From RGIG4097 sp964637515 (GTDB taxonomy: Bacteria; Bacillota; Clostridia; Christensenellales; CAG-917), in contig CAZWUI010000010.1 of NCBI GenBank assembly GCA_964637515.1, positions 1 through 47,759 of the forward strand: DNA of 47,759 bases, written 5' to 3'. The notes below the pieces were generated by a model that did no database searches, was not told where the DNA came from, and worked only from the letters and a program-made list of their open reading frames with translations. The translations under genes and the position numbers were made by a program. Position 1 is the first letter of the stretch; every line of letters starts with the position of its first letter. Positions 8,056-14,928 of this stretch are shown here, in pieces.

Positions 8056-9470
8056 ACTATTTTCTCGCTGTCGCAAGTGATTTTCGATTTCAGGTCGTAT
8101 ATATCCCCCGCACCGAGAAACAAAATCTCATTGAAGTGTGGCGCAAGTGTTTTCACAATATCAATAGTTGATTGGTGCGATTTTGTGAGATAAACTTCGC
8201 TTTCTGCATTTTTCGACAAAACCACACGTGCGACCGATTCGCTATCTGCGGACTTCATTTCCCCTTCTCGTGCACCGTAAGTTTGCATAAGCACAAGCGT
8301 TTTCGCGCTCGCCAAAACGGTCGCAAAATCATCCATATATTTCGCCGTCCTCGAATATGTATGCGGTTGAAAAACAACGAGAGCATCGGGGTGTGCCGAT
8401 AGCACGTTTTTGATCTCAGTCGGGTGATGAGCATAGTCGAAGATCACCCTTGCTCCCTGAAACAACCCCACGTATTCGTGCCGTCTTTTCACTCCCGAAA
8501 ACTTCTCGACCGCTTTTGCAACTTCTTTTGACGGCAGTCCGATTAGGTCTGTCACCGCAAGGACAAACACCACGTTCAACGGCGTAGACGGAAGGGCGTC
8601 GGGCAGGACGACGGAAGCGATGCTTCGACCGTTTTTTCTCACGCAGATTTCGCTCTTTTTCTCTCTCGAATTATCATATGAAAACACGTCCATACGAGCA
8701 TTTGAGAATACTCCCACCGCTCTGTCTTTATCAATATTATCCGCATACGTGCGCACGTGCGCACATGCACTCAATCCCATTTTGGAAAACGGAAAAATTC
8801 GGACTTCGCATCCCGCAAGAAAAGTTGAAAAAACTTCGTCTACGCTTTGAGAGTCGGGATAACAATCGGGATGATCACATTCCGCGTTGAGCACGACGCC
8901 AACGTTTGGTTTGAGTTTGAGAATATTTTTCTTGTATTCGCAACCTTCGGTGAGAAAAATCCCGTCCTTCTCTTTCTCGACAAATTTTGCAAAATCCGCG
9001 TTTTCAAACTCACCGCCGAAAACGAGATTGCCGTATTCCGTTTCACCGCCGACGTGTCCGACGAAGTCAAGTCCGAGTTTTTTGAAAACGTGAGCGAGCA
9101 TTGCGGTGACCGTAGTTTTTCCGTGAGTCCCGCCGACTGCGATTTGATAGCCGAATCGTTCCGCAACCGTGCTCAAAAATTCCGCCCTGTCCATTGTCGG
9201 AATGCCAAGACTTCTTGCGGTTTTCAGTTCTTCATTCGTCGTTTTGACTGCGGACGAATATACCACCAAGTCCGCATTTTTCACGGCTTCAGCATTCGCT
9301 CCGACGTACGCATTTATGCCCGATTTTTTCAATTTGTCTATTGTTTCCGACCATTTTTCGTCACTTCCGCTTGCGACCGCCCCCCGCTTTTCCGACAATC
9401 GTGCAAGTGCGCTCATACTGACTCCGCCAACCCCTATGAAATGTATTCTTCCCCGATTGAGATTTTCCAT
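8052..9470 (-). CDS. murC: UDP-N-acetylmuramate--L-alanine ligase
   Basis: A 472-residue Mur ligase that adds L-alanine to UDP-MurNAc in cytoplasmic peptidoglycan precursor synthesis. It begins with the Rossmann motif HFIGVGGVSMSALA that is characteristic of MurC. The ATP-binding P-loop GGTHGKTT lies at 113-120, and the later DYAHHPTEI motif marks the C-terminal domain. Length is as expected (about 450-490). It stands alone on the minus strand, converging on and overlapping the DUF4363 gene. No Shine-Dalgarno sequence precedes the ATG; a TATAAT box ends 6 nt before it, suggesting a leaderless transcript. Confidence 0.95.
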   Translation of the reverse strand: MENLNRGRIHFIGVGGVSMSALARLSEKRGAVASGSDEKWSETIDKLKKSGINAYVGANAEAVKNADLVVYSSAVKTTNEELKTARSLGIPTMDRAEFLSTVAERFGYQIAVGGTHGKTTVTAMLAHVFKKLGLDFVGHVGGETEYGNLVFGGEFENADFAKFVEKEKDGIFLTEGCEYKKNILKLKPNVGVVLNAECDHPDCYPDSQSVDEVFSTFLAGCEVRIFPFSKMGLSACAHVRTYADNIDKDRAVGVFSNARMDVFSYDNSREKKSEICVRKNGRSIASVVLPDALPSTPLNVVFVLAVTDLIGLPSKEVAKAVEKFSGVKRRHEYVGLFQGARVIFDYAHHPTEIKNVLSAHPDALVVFQPHTYSRTAKYMDDFATVLASAKTLVLMQTYGAREGEMKSADSESVARVVLSKNAESEVYLTKSHQSTIDIVKTLAPHFNEILFLGAGDIYDLKSKITCDSEKIV

Positions 9471-9476
9471 ACAAGC

Positions 9477-9507
9477 ATTATATTTTCACCGCGGGAAAAT
9501 CGTGCAA
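9477..9507 (-). promoter_or_regulatory. Promoter of murC (predicted leaderless)
   Basis: Minus strand -10 TATAAT (9477-9482), ending 6 nt before the murC ATG. The best -35 is TTGCAC (9502-9507) at a long 19-nt spacing, so the -35 is uncertain. Confidence 0.55.
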
Positions 9508-9528
9508 CCCGCAAATAAAAAATAACTA

Positions 9529-9579
9529 TTGAAATGAGTGAAAATTTGCGGTAGAATATAATTGATAGATTAATCAATC
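9529..9579 (+). promoter_or_regulatory. Promoter and inverted repeat upstream of spoVG
   Basis: -35 TTGAAA (9529-9534), 17-nt spacer, -10 TAGAAT (9552-9557). Just downstream is a partly symmetric sequence TTGATAGATTAATCAA, which could be an operator near the transcription start. Confidence 0.6.
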
Positions 9580-9596
9580 ATTATAGGGGTAAAATT

Positions 9597-9863
9597 ATGA
9601 TTTCGATCACAGACGTAAAAATCAGAAAAGTCACCACGGAAAATGAGAAATTCAAAGCGGTAGCATCTATCGTCATAGACGGCTGTTTTGCAATCCACGA
9701 CGTGAAAATTCTGCAAGGTGACGAAAGTTTGTTTATCGCGATGCCGTCAAGGCGCACTCCCGACGGTGTTTTCAAGGACGTAGCACACCCGATAAACGCA
9801 GAAACGAGAACGTATATCCAAGACACCATTCTCGAAGCATATCAAAAAGAAATAGAAGAATAA
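9597..9863 (+). CDS. spoVG: Septation/regulatory protein SpoVG
   Basis: An 88-residue protein closely matching SpoVG throughout: it starts ITDVKIRKV, has ASIVIDGCFAIHDVK, and carries the signature FIAMPSRRTPDG followed by F.DVAHPIN.ETR. SpoVG is a small site-specific DNA- and RNA-binding regulator linked to asymmetric septation, cell wall and virulence gene control in Firmicutes. It is also found in non-sporulating species, so it does not prove sporulation here. It is a single-gene unit with its own promoter, an AGGGG ribosome site and a terminator. Confidence 0.95.
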   Translation: MISITDVKIRKVTTENEKFKAVASIVIDGCFAIHDVKILQGDESLFIAMPSRRTPDGVFKDVAHPINAETRTYIQDTILEAYQKEIEE

Positions 9864-9864
9864 T

Positions 9865-9891
9865 AAAAACGCGCATACTGCGCGTTTTTAT
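9865..9891 (+). terminator. Bidirectional terminator between spoVG and the ligase gene
   Basis: AAAAACGCGC-ATACT-GCGCGTTTTT; T-runs on both strands can serve both convergent genes. It overlaps the stop codon of the minus-strand gene at 9888. Confidence 0.85.
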
Positions 9892-11366
9892 TTCAGATTT
9901 TTGAAATCAATCTTGCCGATATTTGTCCTCGGGAGTGATTTTACGCACTCCACGACTTCGGGACGATGCCAATGCGACAACCGTTTTTCTATCTCTTTTT
10001 TGATCTTTTCGAGTTGAATTTCGGTTGCATCCCCTTCGATTAGTAGTTTTATATACGTCTTATTATTGATTTTGATAGGAAAAGCCGCCGCCGCGCGCAC
10101 GAAGTCAAACTCCCCTGCGATTCTTTCGACTTCGCTCGGAAATACGTTCATTCCCGAAATCTTAATAAGCCGTTTTTTTCTGCCGATATAGTAGAGATAC
10201 TCCCCTTTTTTCTCGAACAAATCCCCTGTGGGAAGCCACTTTCTTCCGTTAATATCCACACATCCGCTTTCGATTTTTCCGTCCGCGGAGAGATAACCGC
10301 TCATCATCTGATTTGAAGACAAATACAATTCGTTTCCGTCCGCCTCTTCGTCGTAGACGAGTGCGGTATCGACTCCCGATATTGCGCAACCGACGGTATT
10401 TTCATCGCAGTTTTTGGGGCTCAACACGCATACGCTACCCATTTCCGTGAGTCCGTAACCTTGTTGTGCGACCGCCCCTGCCCCCGCGTCTTTCATTCTA
10501 TCGTTAAATTCCTTTGCAAGAGACTTATCGAGAGAGTCCCCGCCGACATATACGTTTTCAAGCGTGCGTACGTTTTCGCCCGAAAAACCGTCCGTATCGA
10601 GCAGTTTTCTTATCATTCTCGGCACGGCAATCATAGTCGTAACGCGGTTGCGGACGATTGCTTTGAGCGCGCGCTCCCCACTGAATTTCGGCACGAGCAC
10701 CGCTTTCATATTTGTACAAAGAGACGCATGCACCCCGACGATAAGTCCGAATCCGTGGAATAGCGGAAGAGTGACAAGCATGCCGTCCTTATCCGAAAAA
10801 TCGTACGGTATGGACGAGAGCAGATTATGCACGAGCGCATTTGCGGAGTATGCGGAAAACACCACCGTTTTGGGCGCGCCCGACGTACCGCCCGAGTGCA
10901 TATACAATGCGGGAATATCCCCGCTGCCCTTGTATTCTTCAAATTTCAAGGAGTACGGCAACCCCGCATACACGTGCGCCCAATAGGGACAATACACGAT
11001 TTTCGCACCGCATGCAAAAGTCGCAAATTCAATGCTAACGTCGGACACGACAAGCACTTTCGGGCGTTGCAATTCGACTTCTTTTTCAAATTCCTCCTTT
11101 GCAAGAAGGGGGTGTACGGGGGAAAATATTCCGCCAAGCAAGGACGTTGCGTACAACAAAGAAACCGCTTGTTCAATATTCGGGAGAGCGCACATAACCA
11201 CGTCCCCTTTTCTCACGCCCAAACGATACAAACCGCCCGCAACTCGTCTGATTTCCTTGTCGAGAGCGGAAAAGTTAGTTTTTCTACGACCGCGAACGAC
11301 GGCGATTTCGTCGTTTTTCTCGCGGTACGCGCGCATATACGCATACATACTCTTGTTGTAGTCCAT
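9888..11366 (-). CDS. AMP-forming acyl-CoA synthetase/ligase (ANL superfamily)
   Basis: A 492-residue adenylate-forming enzyme that should activate a carboxylic acid as acyl-AMP, usually for CoA ligation. Motifs in order: the phosphate loop HSGGTSGAPK (about 157-166), GYGLTEMG, PTGDLFEK, the hinge region GRKKRLIKISGMNVFPSEVE, and the C-terminal catalytic lysine in TNIGKIDFK. The length is short for the family (500-570) but all core motifs are present. The natural acid is not predictable. No acyl carrier, polyketide or beta-oxidation gene is nearby. It has no Shine-Dalgarno sequence; a TTGACG-16-TATAAT promoter ends 6 nt before the ATG, so it is predicted leaderless. Confidence 0.88.
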   Translation of the reverse strand: MDYNKSMYAYMRAYREKNDEIAVVRGRRKTNFSALDKEIRRVAGGLYRLGVRKGDVVMCALPNIEQAVSLLYATSLLGGIFSPVHPLLAKEEFEKEVELQRPKVLVVSDVSIEFATFACGAKIVYCPYWAHVYAGLPYSLKFEEYKGSGDIPALYMHSGGTSGAPKTVVFSAYSANALVHNLLSSIPYDFSDKDGMLVTLPLFHGFGLIVGVHASLCTNMKAVLVPKFSGERALKAIVRNRVTTMIAVPRMIRKLLDTDGFSGENVRTLENVYVGGDSLDKSLAKEFNDRMKDAGAGAVAQQGYGLTEMGSVCVLSPKNCDENTVGCAISGVDTALVYDEEADGNELYLSSNQMMSGYLSADGKIESGCVDINGRKWLPTGDLFEKKGEYLYYIGRKKRLIKISGMNVFPSEVERIAGEFDFVRAAAAFPIKINNKTYIKLLIEGDATEIQLEKIKKEIEKRLSHWHRPEVVECVKSLPRTNIGKIDFKNLK

Positions 11367-11372
11367 ACTGTA

Positions 11373-11400
11373 ATTATAAATCTAAATCCACCGCCGTCAA
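11373..11400 (-). promoter_or_regulatory. Promoter of the acyl-CoA ligase gene (predicted leaderless)
   Basis: Minus strand -35 TTGACG (11395-11400), 16-nt spacer, -10 TATAAT (11373-11378), then 6 nt to the ATG. Confidence 0.7.
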
Positions 11401-11416
11401 CAGAGAAACGAAAGAA

Positions 11417-11445
11417 TTGTGAAAAATTTTTTATTTGTGTATAAT
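11417..11445 (+). promoter_or_regulatory. Promoter of the M23 peptidase gene
   Basis: -35 TTGTGA (11417-11422), 17-nt spacer, -10 TATAAT (11440-11445). Confidence 0.55.
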
Positions 11446-11488
11446 CCGTCGAATTGCTGTCAATAATTCAGCCAACGGAGGTAACACA

Positions 11489-12160
11489 ATGAGTAAAATG
11501 ACAGTTGCTGCCAAACGATTCGGTGGCTTTATGAAAAGAAACGCAATGTATCTAATGATTTTGCTCACGATCGCGTCGGTTGCAACGGTTATTGCACTGG
11601 CGGCGACGGGCAATTTCGGCGGCGAAGTAACGCCCGCAATCACCGCACCCGACAACGTGCAAAACGAACCCGTCGTCAAGCCCGACGACGAACAGGACGA
11701 TACGCCCGTCATCAAACCCGACGACGTAGTCCCCACCGTCAAGCCTCTGACCTTCTGCGCACCTGCAAGCTGCACTTCCACCCTTGATTACAGCGAAACC
11801 GCGCTTGCTTGGAATGCCACTCTCGGACAGTATTCCACCCATCTCGGAATGGATTTCGCACCTGCAGACGGCAAAGTGCTATCGGTCGCGGACGGCACCG
11901 TGAAAGAAGTCGGCTATGACACTCTCAACGGGCATTACGTCATCGTCACCCATGCGGAAAATTACGAGTCACGTTACTATTCCCTGTCCGAAAATATGAA
12001 CGTAAAGAACGGGGACAAAGTGACCAAAGGACAACAAATCGGTTCTATCTCAACGAGCATGGCAAAAGAGAGTCTTGACGGCAATCATCTTCACTTCGAG
12101 ATGAGCAAAAACGGCAAAGACATCAACCCGTTGTCCGTCATCGTGATGAACGACAAATAG
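11489..12160 (+). CDS. M23 (LytM-type) peptidoglycan endopeptidase, membrane-anchored
   Basis: A 224-residue protein: an N-terminal membrane anchor (about 18-39), an extracellular acidic Pro/Asp-rich linker with three variants of KPDDxx (about 55-90), then an M23 metallopeptidase domain. Its zinc ligands are visible: H and D in THLGMDF and the HLH of NHLHFE. So it should be catalytically competent, cutting peptide cross-links in the wall. The architecture (one anchor plus M23) resembles SpoIIQ-type proteins, but this alone does not establish a sporulation role. The ATG at 11489 follows GGAGG by 8 nt and is preferred over an upstream in-frame start at 11435. Confidence 0.85.
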   Translation: MSKMTVAAKRFGGFMKRNAMYLMILLTIASVATVIALAATGNFGGEVTPAITAPDNVQNEPVVKPDDEQDDTPVIKPDDVVPTVKPLTFCAPASCTSTLDYSETALAWNATLGQYSTHLGMDFAPADGKVLSVADGTVKEVGYDTLNGHYVIVTHAENYESRYYSLSENMNVKNGDKVTKGQQIGSISTSMAKESLDGNHLHFEMSKNGKDINPLSVIVMNDK

Positions 12161-12347
12161 CAAAACAAACAGTTTATCGTTGCATTATCGCAAGATAAAC
12201 ACCGCATTAATACCATATCGCTATGATTATTAAATGTTAGAGTTTTGTCAAATCACACCCTGCAAAGATAAAAACGGCGGTGAAAAGACAAAACGGCCGA
12301 ACACCAAAAATCACTTTTCGTACCAACGAAAAACATAATCTCCCCTT

Positions 12348-12382
12348 AAAAAAGAACACCTGCAAGTCAGGTGTTCTTTTTC
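12348..12382. terminator. Strong intrinsic terminator
   Basis: Stem AGAACACCTG / CAGGTGTTCT with a 5-nt loop, flanked by A-run and T-run, so it can work in both directions. It lies about 190 nt after the M23 gene and also downstream of the candidate small minus-strand ORF. Confidence 0.85.
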
Positions 12383-12511
12383 TCATTTCATCATATGTAA
12401 ATACCCCGTGCGCACCCGTTTTCATAAATGGCAATCTATCCGCTCATCACCGTTTCAACGCATGCAAATCTCACCGCGTGTATTTTCGTCATATGCTCGT
12501 TTTTGCATATA

Positions 12512-12691
12512 TCAACCCACCTCTTTCCATATATGCCAATCCGACCATACGTTTTTAGAAATCCCCCAACGTATGCGCACCTGTACAGCCTTGCTTTTCA
12601 TCAAGGTTTTATCCCATTCCACAACCGCCCGCCTTGCCTTATCCTTTTCTCTCGTCCGCTTTCTTCCAAACTTAGCCGCATATCGACTCAT
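12512..12691 (-). CDS. Possible small basic protein (59 aa)
   Basis: A minus-strand frame of 59 codons that starts at ATG 12691, preceded by an AAGGAATAAGG sequence usable as ribosome site. The product begins MSRYAAKFGRKRTREKDK and is rich in Lys, Arg and Trp, with a Trp-containing C-terminal part (WSDWHIW). A strong terminator lies 130 nt downstream. I recognise no family. It could be a small nucleic-acid-binding protein, a remnant of a longer gene, or chance. Codon use is not clearly like the neighbours. Confidence 0.35.
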   Translation of the reverse strand: MSRYAAKFGRKRTREKDKARRAVVEWDKTLMKSKAVQVRIRWGISKNVWSDWHIWKEVG

Positions 12692-12822
12692 GCCTTATTC
12701 CTTGTTTCCCGCCAACTTAACACCCGCCCGCTTTTGGTATATCATATCCTTGCCGCAAAATTGGCAGAATGCACTTGCTATATTTGTATTCTGTCGCAAT
12801 CACCATATAGGAGGAAACTGCA

Positions 12823-13614
12823 ATGAAACAAAAAGCACTTGTCATTACACTCGTACTTGTATTGGTACTCTCCGCTCTCTGCCTGTGCGCTTGTGACGAC
12901 AAAAACAACGACAACAACACCCCCGCCGACAAATCAGATCTCGAAATTTTCGTGAGCAGACTTGCATCCTACGTCATCGACCACACCGACGAAATTGCCG
13001 ACGACAGCTATCGCATTTGCTTTGAGTTGTCAGGAGGCAACACAGACCTTGTTCCGATGTATAATTGGTCGCTTACAAGTGGCGGATATTTCGACGGTGC
13101 CTTCCAGGGACTTTATATCTTTAGTTACGACACCGCGGAAGAAGCAGAATCCGCAATTCCTTCTCTCAAAGAGCACTTAAACACAAGTGAAACGGGAACT
13201 TTTTTCCAAAACGACAATATCGTGATTTGGGATAGAGGTAACGGTTCATACTATGAAACCATCAAAAACTATGAAAACAAAACCAACGATCTTCTTCCCT
13301 CATACGTCATCGAACGCTACAAGCATCACGTAACTCAATTGCTGTCCGAAGACTCGATCGGCTGCATTGGGTACGTTTCTTGTGTCTATAAAAAGGGCAA
13401 GATTAATTCGTCTTCAATCATTTATGATTCGAACTTTTCAGAATATGCCGGCGGTTTTAACTACCTTACCGCCGATGCAACCGAAGAAGATATTGCTTGG
13501 TTCAAAGAACAATACGACAACATAGGCGACCTTCCGGAGAACGCAACCCTTGTCAAAGTAAACGATAGTTTTGGTTACTACGAAGAGTATTTCGAAAACA
13601 ACGAAGAAGAATAA
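12823..13614 (+). CDS. Predicted lipoprotein of unknown function
   Basis: A 263-residue secreted protein with a lipoprotein signal: hydrophobic segment to about residue 24, then LCACDDK, in which the last Cys would be the lipid-modified residue. A short Asn/Asp-rich linker follows. The mature part is acidic, and roughly its first half (ICFELSGG to EEAESAIPSLKEHL) looks like a mixed alpha/beta domain; the end is Glu-rich. I recognise no family. It should sit on the outer face of the membrane. The ribosome site TAGGAGG is ideal, and a terminator follows, so it is a single-gene unit. Confidence 0.8.
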   Translation: MKQKALVITLVLVLVLSALCLCACDDKNNDNNTPADKSDLEIFVSRLASYVIDHTDEIADDSYRICFELSGGNTDLVPMYNWSLTSGGYFDGAFQGLYIFSYDTAEEAESAIPSLKEHLNTSETGTFFQNDNIVIWDRGNGSYYETIKNYENKTNDLLPSYVIERYKHHVTQLLSEDSIGCIGYVSCVYKKGKINSSSIIYDSNFSEYAGGFNYLTADATEEDIAWFKEQYDNIGDLPENATLVKVNDSFGYYEEYFENNEEE

Positions 13615-13628
13615 ACGTTACCGACAAA

Positions 13629-13661
13629 AATAAAAACGGGGCAAATGCCTCGTTTTTTATT
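13629..13661. terminator. Terminator between convergent genes
   Basis: AAAACGGGGC / GCCTCGTTTT stem with a short AAAT loop and one mismatch, followed by a T-run. Confidence 0.7.
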
Positions 13662-13683
13662 TTGGAATTTGACGATAAGCCGA

Positions 13684-13986
13684 TTAGGCGTTGAGGTTTT
13701 GGTCGGAGTTGTCGGAATTGCTGTCGGCGGAGTTGTCCGAGAAGTCGTCGAGCCAGAAGATTTTGTCTTTGAAGACGAGGCAGAGCAAGTCGATAACGAA
13801 AAGCACCCATCCGCCAAAGATGCCGAGAATTACCGCGATGACCATTCCGAGAAGGTCGCCTTTTTGCGCACTCTTGGCAAAGCGATAGAGATTTGCGGGA
13901 ATGTCCCAAAGAAGACAAAAGACTATCTTTATCCATTTTTCAAGGTTTTCGTATGTTTTGATATAGTTTGACAAAAATTCTTTCAT
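13684..13986 (-). CDS. Small membrane protein, two predicted TM segments
   Basis: A 100-residue protein. A short amphipathic N terminus (NYIKTYENLEKWIK) leads into a hydrophobic segment (about 18-32), then a soluble stretch (RFAKSAQKGDLLG). A long hydrophobic region (about 48-73) follows, then a tail of Asp, Ser and Asn. I recognise no family and cannot assign a role. The ATG at 13986 is preferred over upstream in-frame codons because AGAGGT precedes it by 6 nt. It converges with the lipoprotein gene and is divergent from marR. Confidence 0.65.
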   Translation of the reverse strand: MKEFLSNYIKTYENLEKWIKIVFCLLWDIPANLYRFAKSAQKGDLLGMVIAVILGIFGGWVLFVIDLLCLVFKDKIFWLDDFSDNSADSNSDNSDQNLNA

Positions 13987-14112
13987 AATATACCTCTTTT
14001 TGATGAAGTCGTTATAGCACCGCACAACTTCTCTCGTCAAGGATTTTATGCAAAAATGAAGAAAATAATCGCATTTATAACAAAATAAAAGTTGATTTGT
14101 AAAAAATTAATT

Positions 14113-14163
14113 TAGTTAACTATTTGGGTTGACATTTATTAGTTAATTTAGTATACTAATTGC
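14113..14163 (+). promoter_or_regulatory. marR promoter with palindromic operator candidates
   Basis: -35 TTGACA (14129-14134), 17-nt spacer, -10 TATACT (14152-14157), then 6 nt to the marR ATG. Two perfect palindromes sit here: TAGTTAACTA (14113-14122) upstream of the -35, and TTAGTATACTAA (14148-14159) covering the -10. A half-site copy TTAGTTAATTTAG lies between them. Binding by the MarR product would block its own promoter. Confidence 0.75.
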
Positions 14164-14604
14164 ATGGAAATTATGGACATTAAGCACGCTGCATACTATT
14201 TCAGCGCATATCGCAAACTTGAAAAATCCTACACGGACTTTCAAATGAACGCCCTTGCGGACTACGAACTATCCCCCAATGAGATAGTCGTTTTAAGTTC
14301 CCTTGAAAAAGGCTCTGTCACTGCGAGCGAAATCGCGGTGAATGCGGACGTGAGCAAAGCACTCGTGTCGCGCAGCGTGAAGTTTTTGAAAGAACGCAAA
14401 TATATCACCGTGACCGTGTCCGAAGACGACAAGCGCGAGCAACGTCTTACTCTCACCGAAGAGGGTGAAAAAATTGCGGGGCTTATCGACGAAGCGGTGA
14501 GAAGATTTTTCGCAACCGCCTTTGCAAATTTTGAAGAAAACGAACTCGAACTTTTGAGCGCACTTCTCGACATGATGATGAGGAATCTGAATATTGCAAT
14601 TTGA
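14164..14604 (+). CDS. MarR-family transcriptional regulator
   Basis: A 146-residue winged-helix regulator. The recognition region ASEIAVNADVSKALVSRSVKFL (about 58-79) and the wing with the MarR signature DDKREQRLTLTEEG (about 92-105) are clear, flanked by dimerisation helices. It probably represses its own promoter, given the overlapping palindromes. No transporter or enzyme target is co-transcribed, so the inducing ligand is unknown. The ATG at 14164 lies just where transcription should start (6 nt after the -10) and has no ribosome site, so the mRNA is predicted leaderless. A second in-frame ATG three codons later also lacks a Shine-Dalgarno. Confidence 0.92.
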   Translation: MEIMDIKHAAYYFSAYRKLEKSYTDFQMNALADYELSPNEIVVLSSLEKGSVTASEIAVNADVSKALVSRSVKFLKERKYITVTVSEDDKREQRLTLTEEGEKIAGLIDEAVRRFFATAFANFEENELELLSALLDMMMRNLNIAI

Positions 14605-14708
14605 CAAAATCTGTGTTTTATCGTTGAACAACGACAAGTTAAACCACTTGTTTGAAGAAAAATCGCAAGATAATAGCTTTTGAAACTCTCGACGAAAACG
14701 ACACTTTG

Positions 14709-14732
14709 ACCGCCCGAAACGGCGGTTTTTTG
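14709..14732 (+). terminator. Terminator downstream of marR
   Basis: ACCGCC-CGAAAC-GGCGGT followed by a T-run. Confidence 0.8.
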
Positions 14733-14832
14733 TTTGCGAACGGCAGGAATTTTCGTGTGCGGTTTCACTTCTCTCTTTCGACAAAAATTCGTCGATTTTG
14801 AAAGTGCCAAATTCCTATTATTGCTTTTTTTC

Positions 14833-14861
14833 TTGACTTAAAATGTTTATATGATTATAAT
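14833..14861 (+). promoter_or_regulatory. Promoter of the PFOR gene
   Basis: -35 TTGACT (14833-14838), 17-nt spacer, perfect -10 TATAAT (14856-14861). The predicted leader is about 60 nt, ending in a GGAGG ribosome site. Confidence 0.75.
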
Positions 14862-14928
14862 CTTTATAAACTCGCACACGCGGGTGAGTACGAAAAAATA
14901 ATTGTAAAAATAAATGGAGGCACACTCA

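Larger units (their letters stand above)
12161..12822. other. 662-nt interval without a recognised gene on the plus strand
   Basis: The interval holds a strong terminator (12348-12382) and a possible minus-strand small ORF (12512-12691), described separately. From 12383 to 12800 the plus strand is pyrimidine-rich and its open frames have no ribosome site or family resemblance. The ribosome site TAGGAGG for the next gene is at about 12810. Confidence 0.5.
14605..14928. other. Intergenic region between marR and PFOR
   Basis: No gene is seen. It contains a small hairpin CGTTG-AA-CAACG (about 14621-14632), an intrinsic terminator (14709-14732), a hairpin TCGAC/GTCGA (14778-14795) and the PFOR promoter (14833-14861). 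Confidence 0.6.

Noticed and set aside
12408..12896. 162-codon plus-strand frame before the lipoprotein gene
   Set aside because: It overlaps the well-supported lipoprotein start, has no ribosome site, and its composition is that of noncoding pyrimidine-rich DNA.
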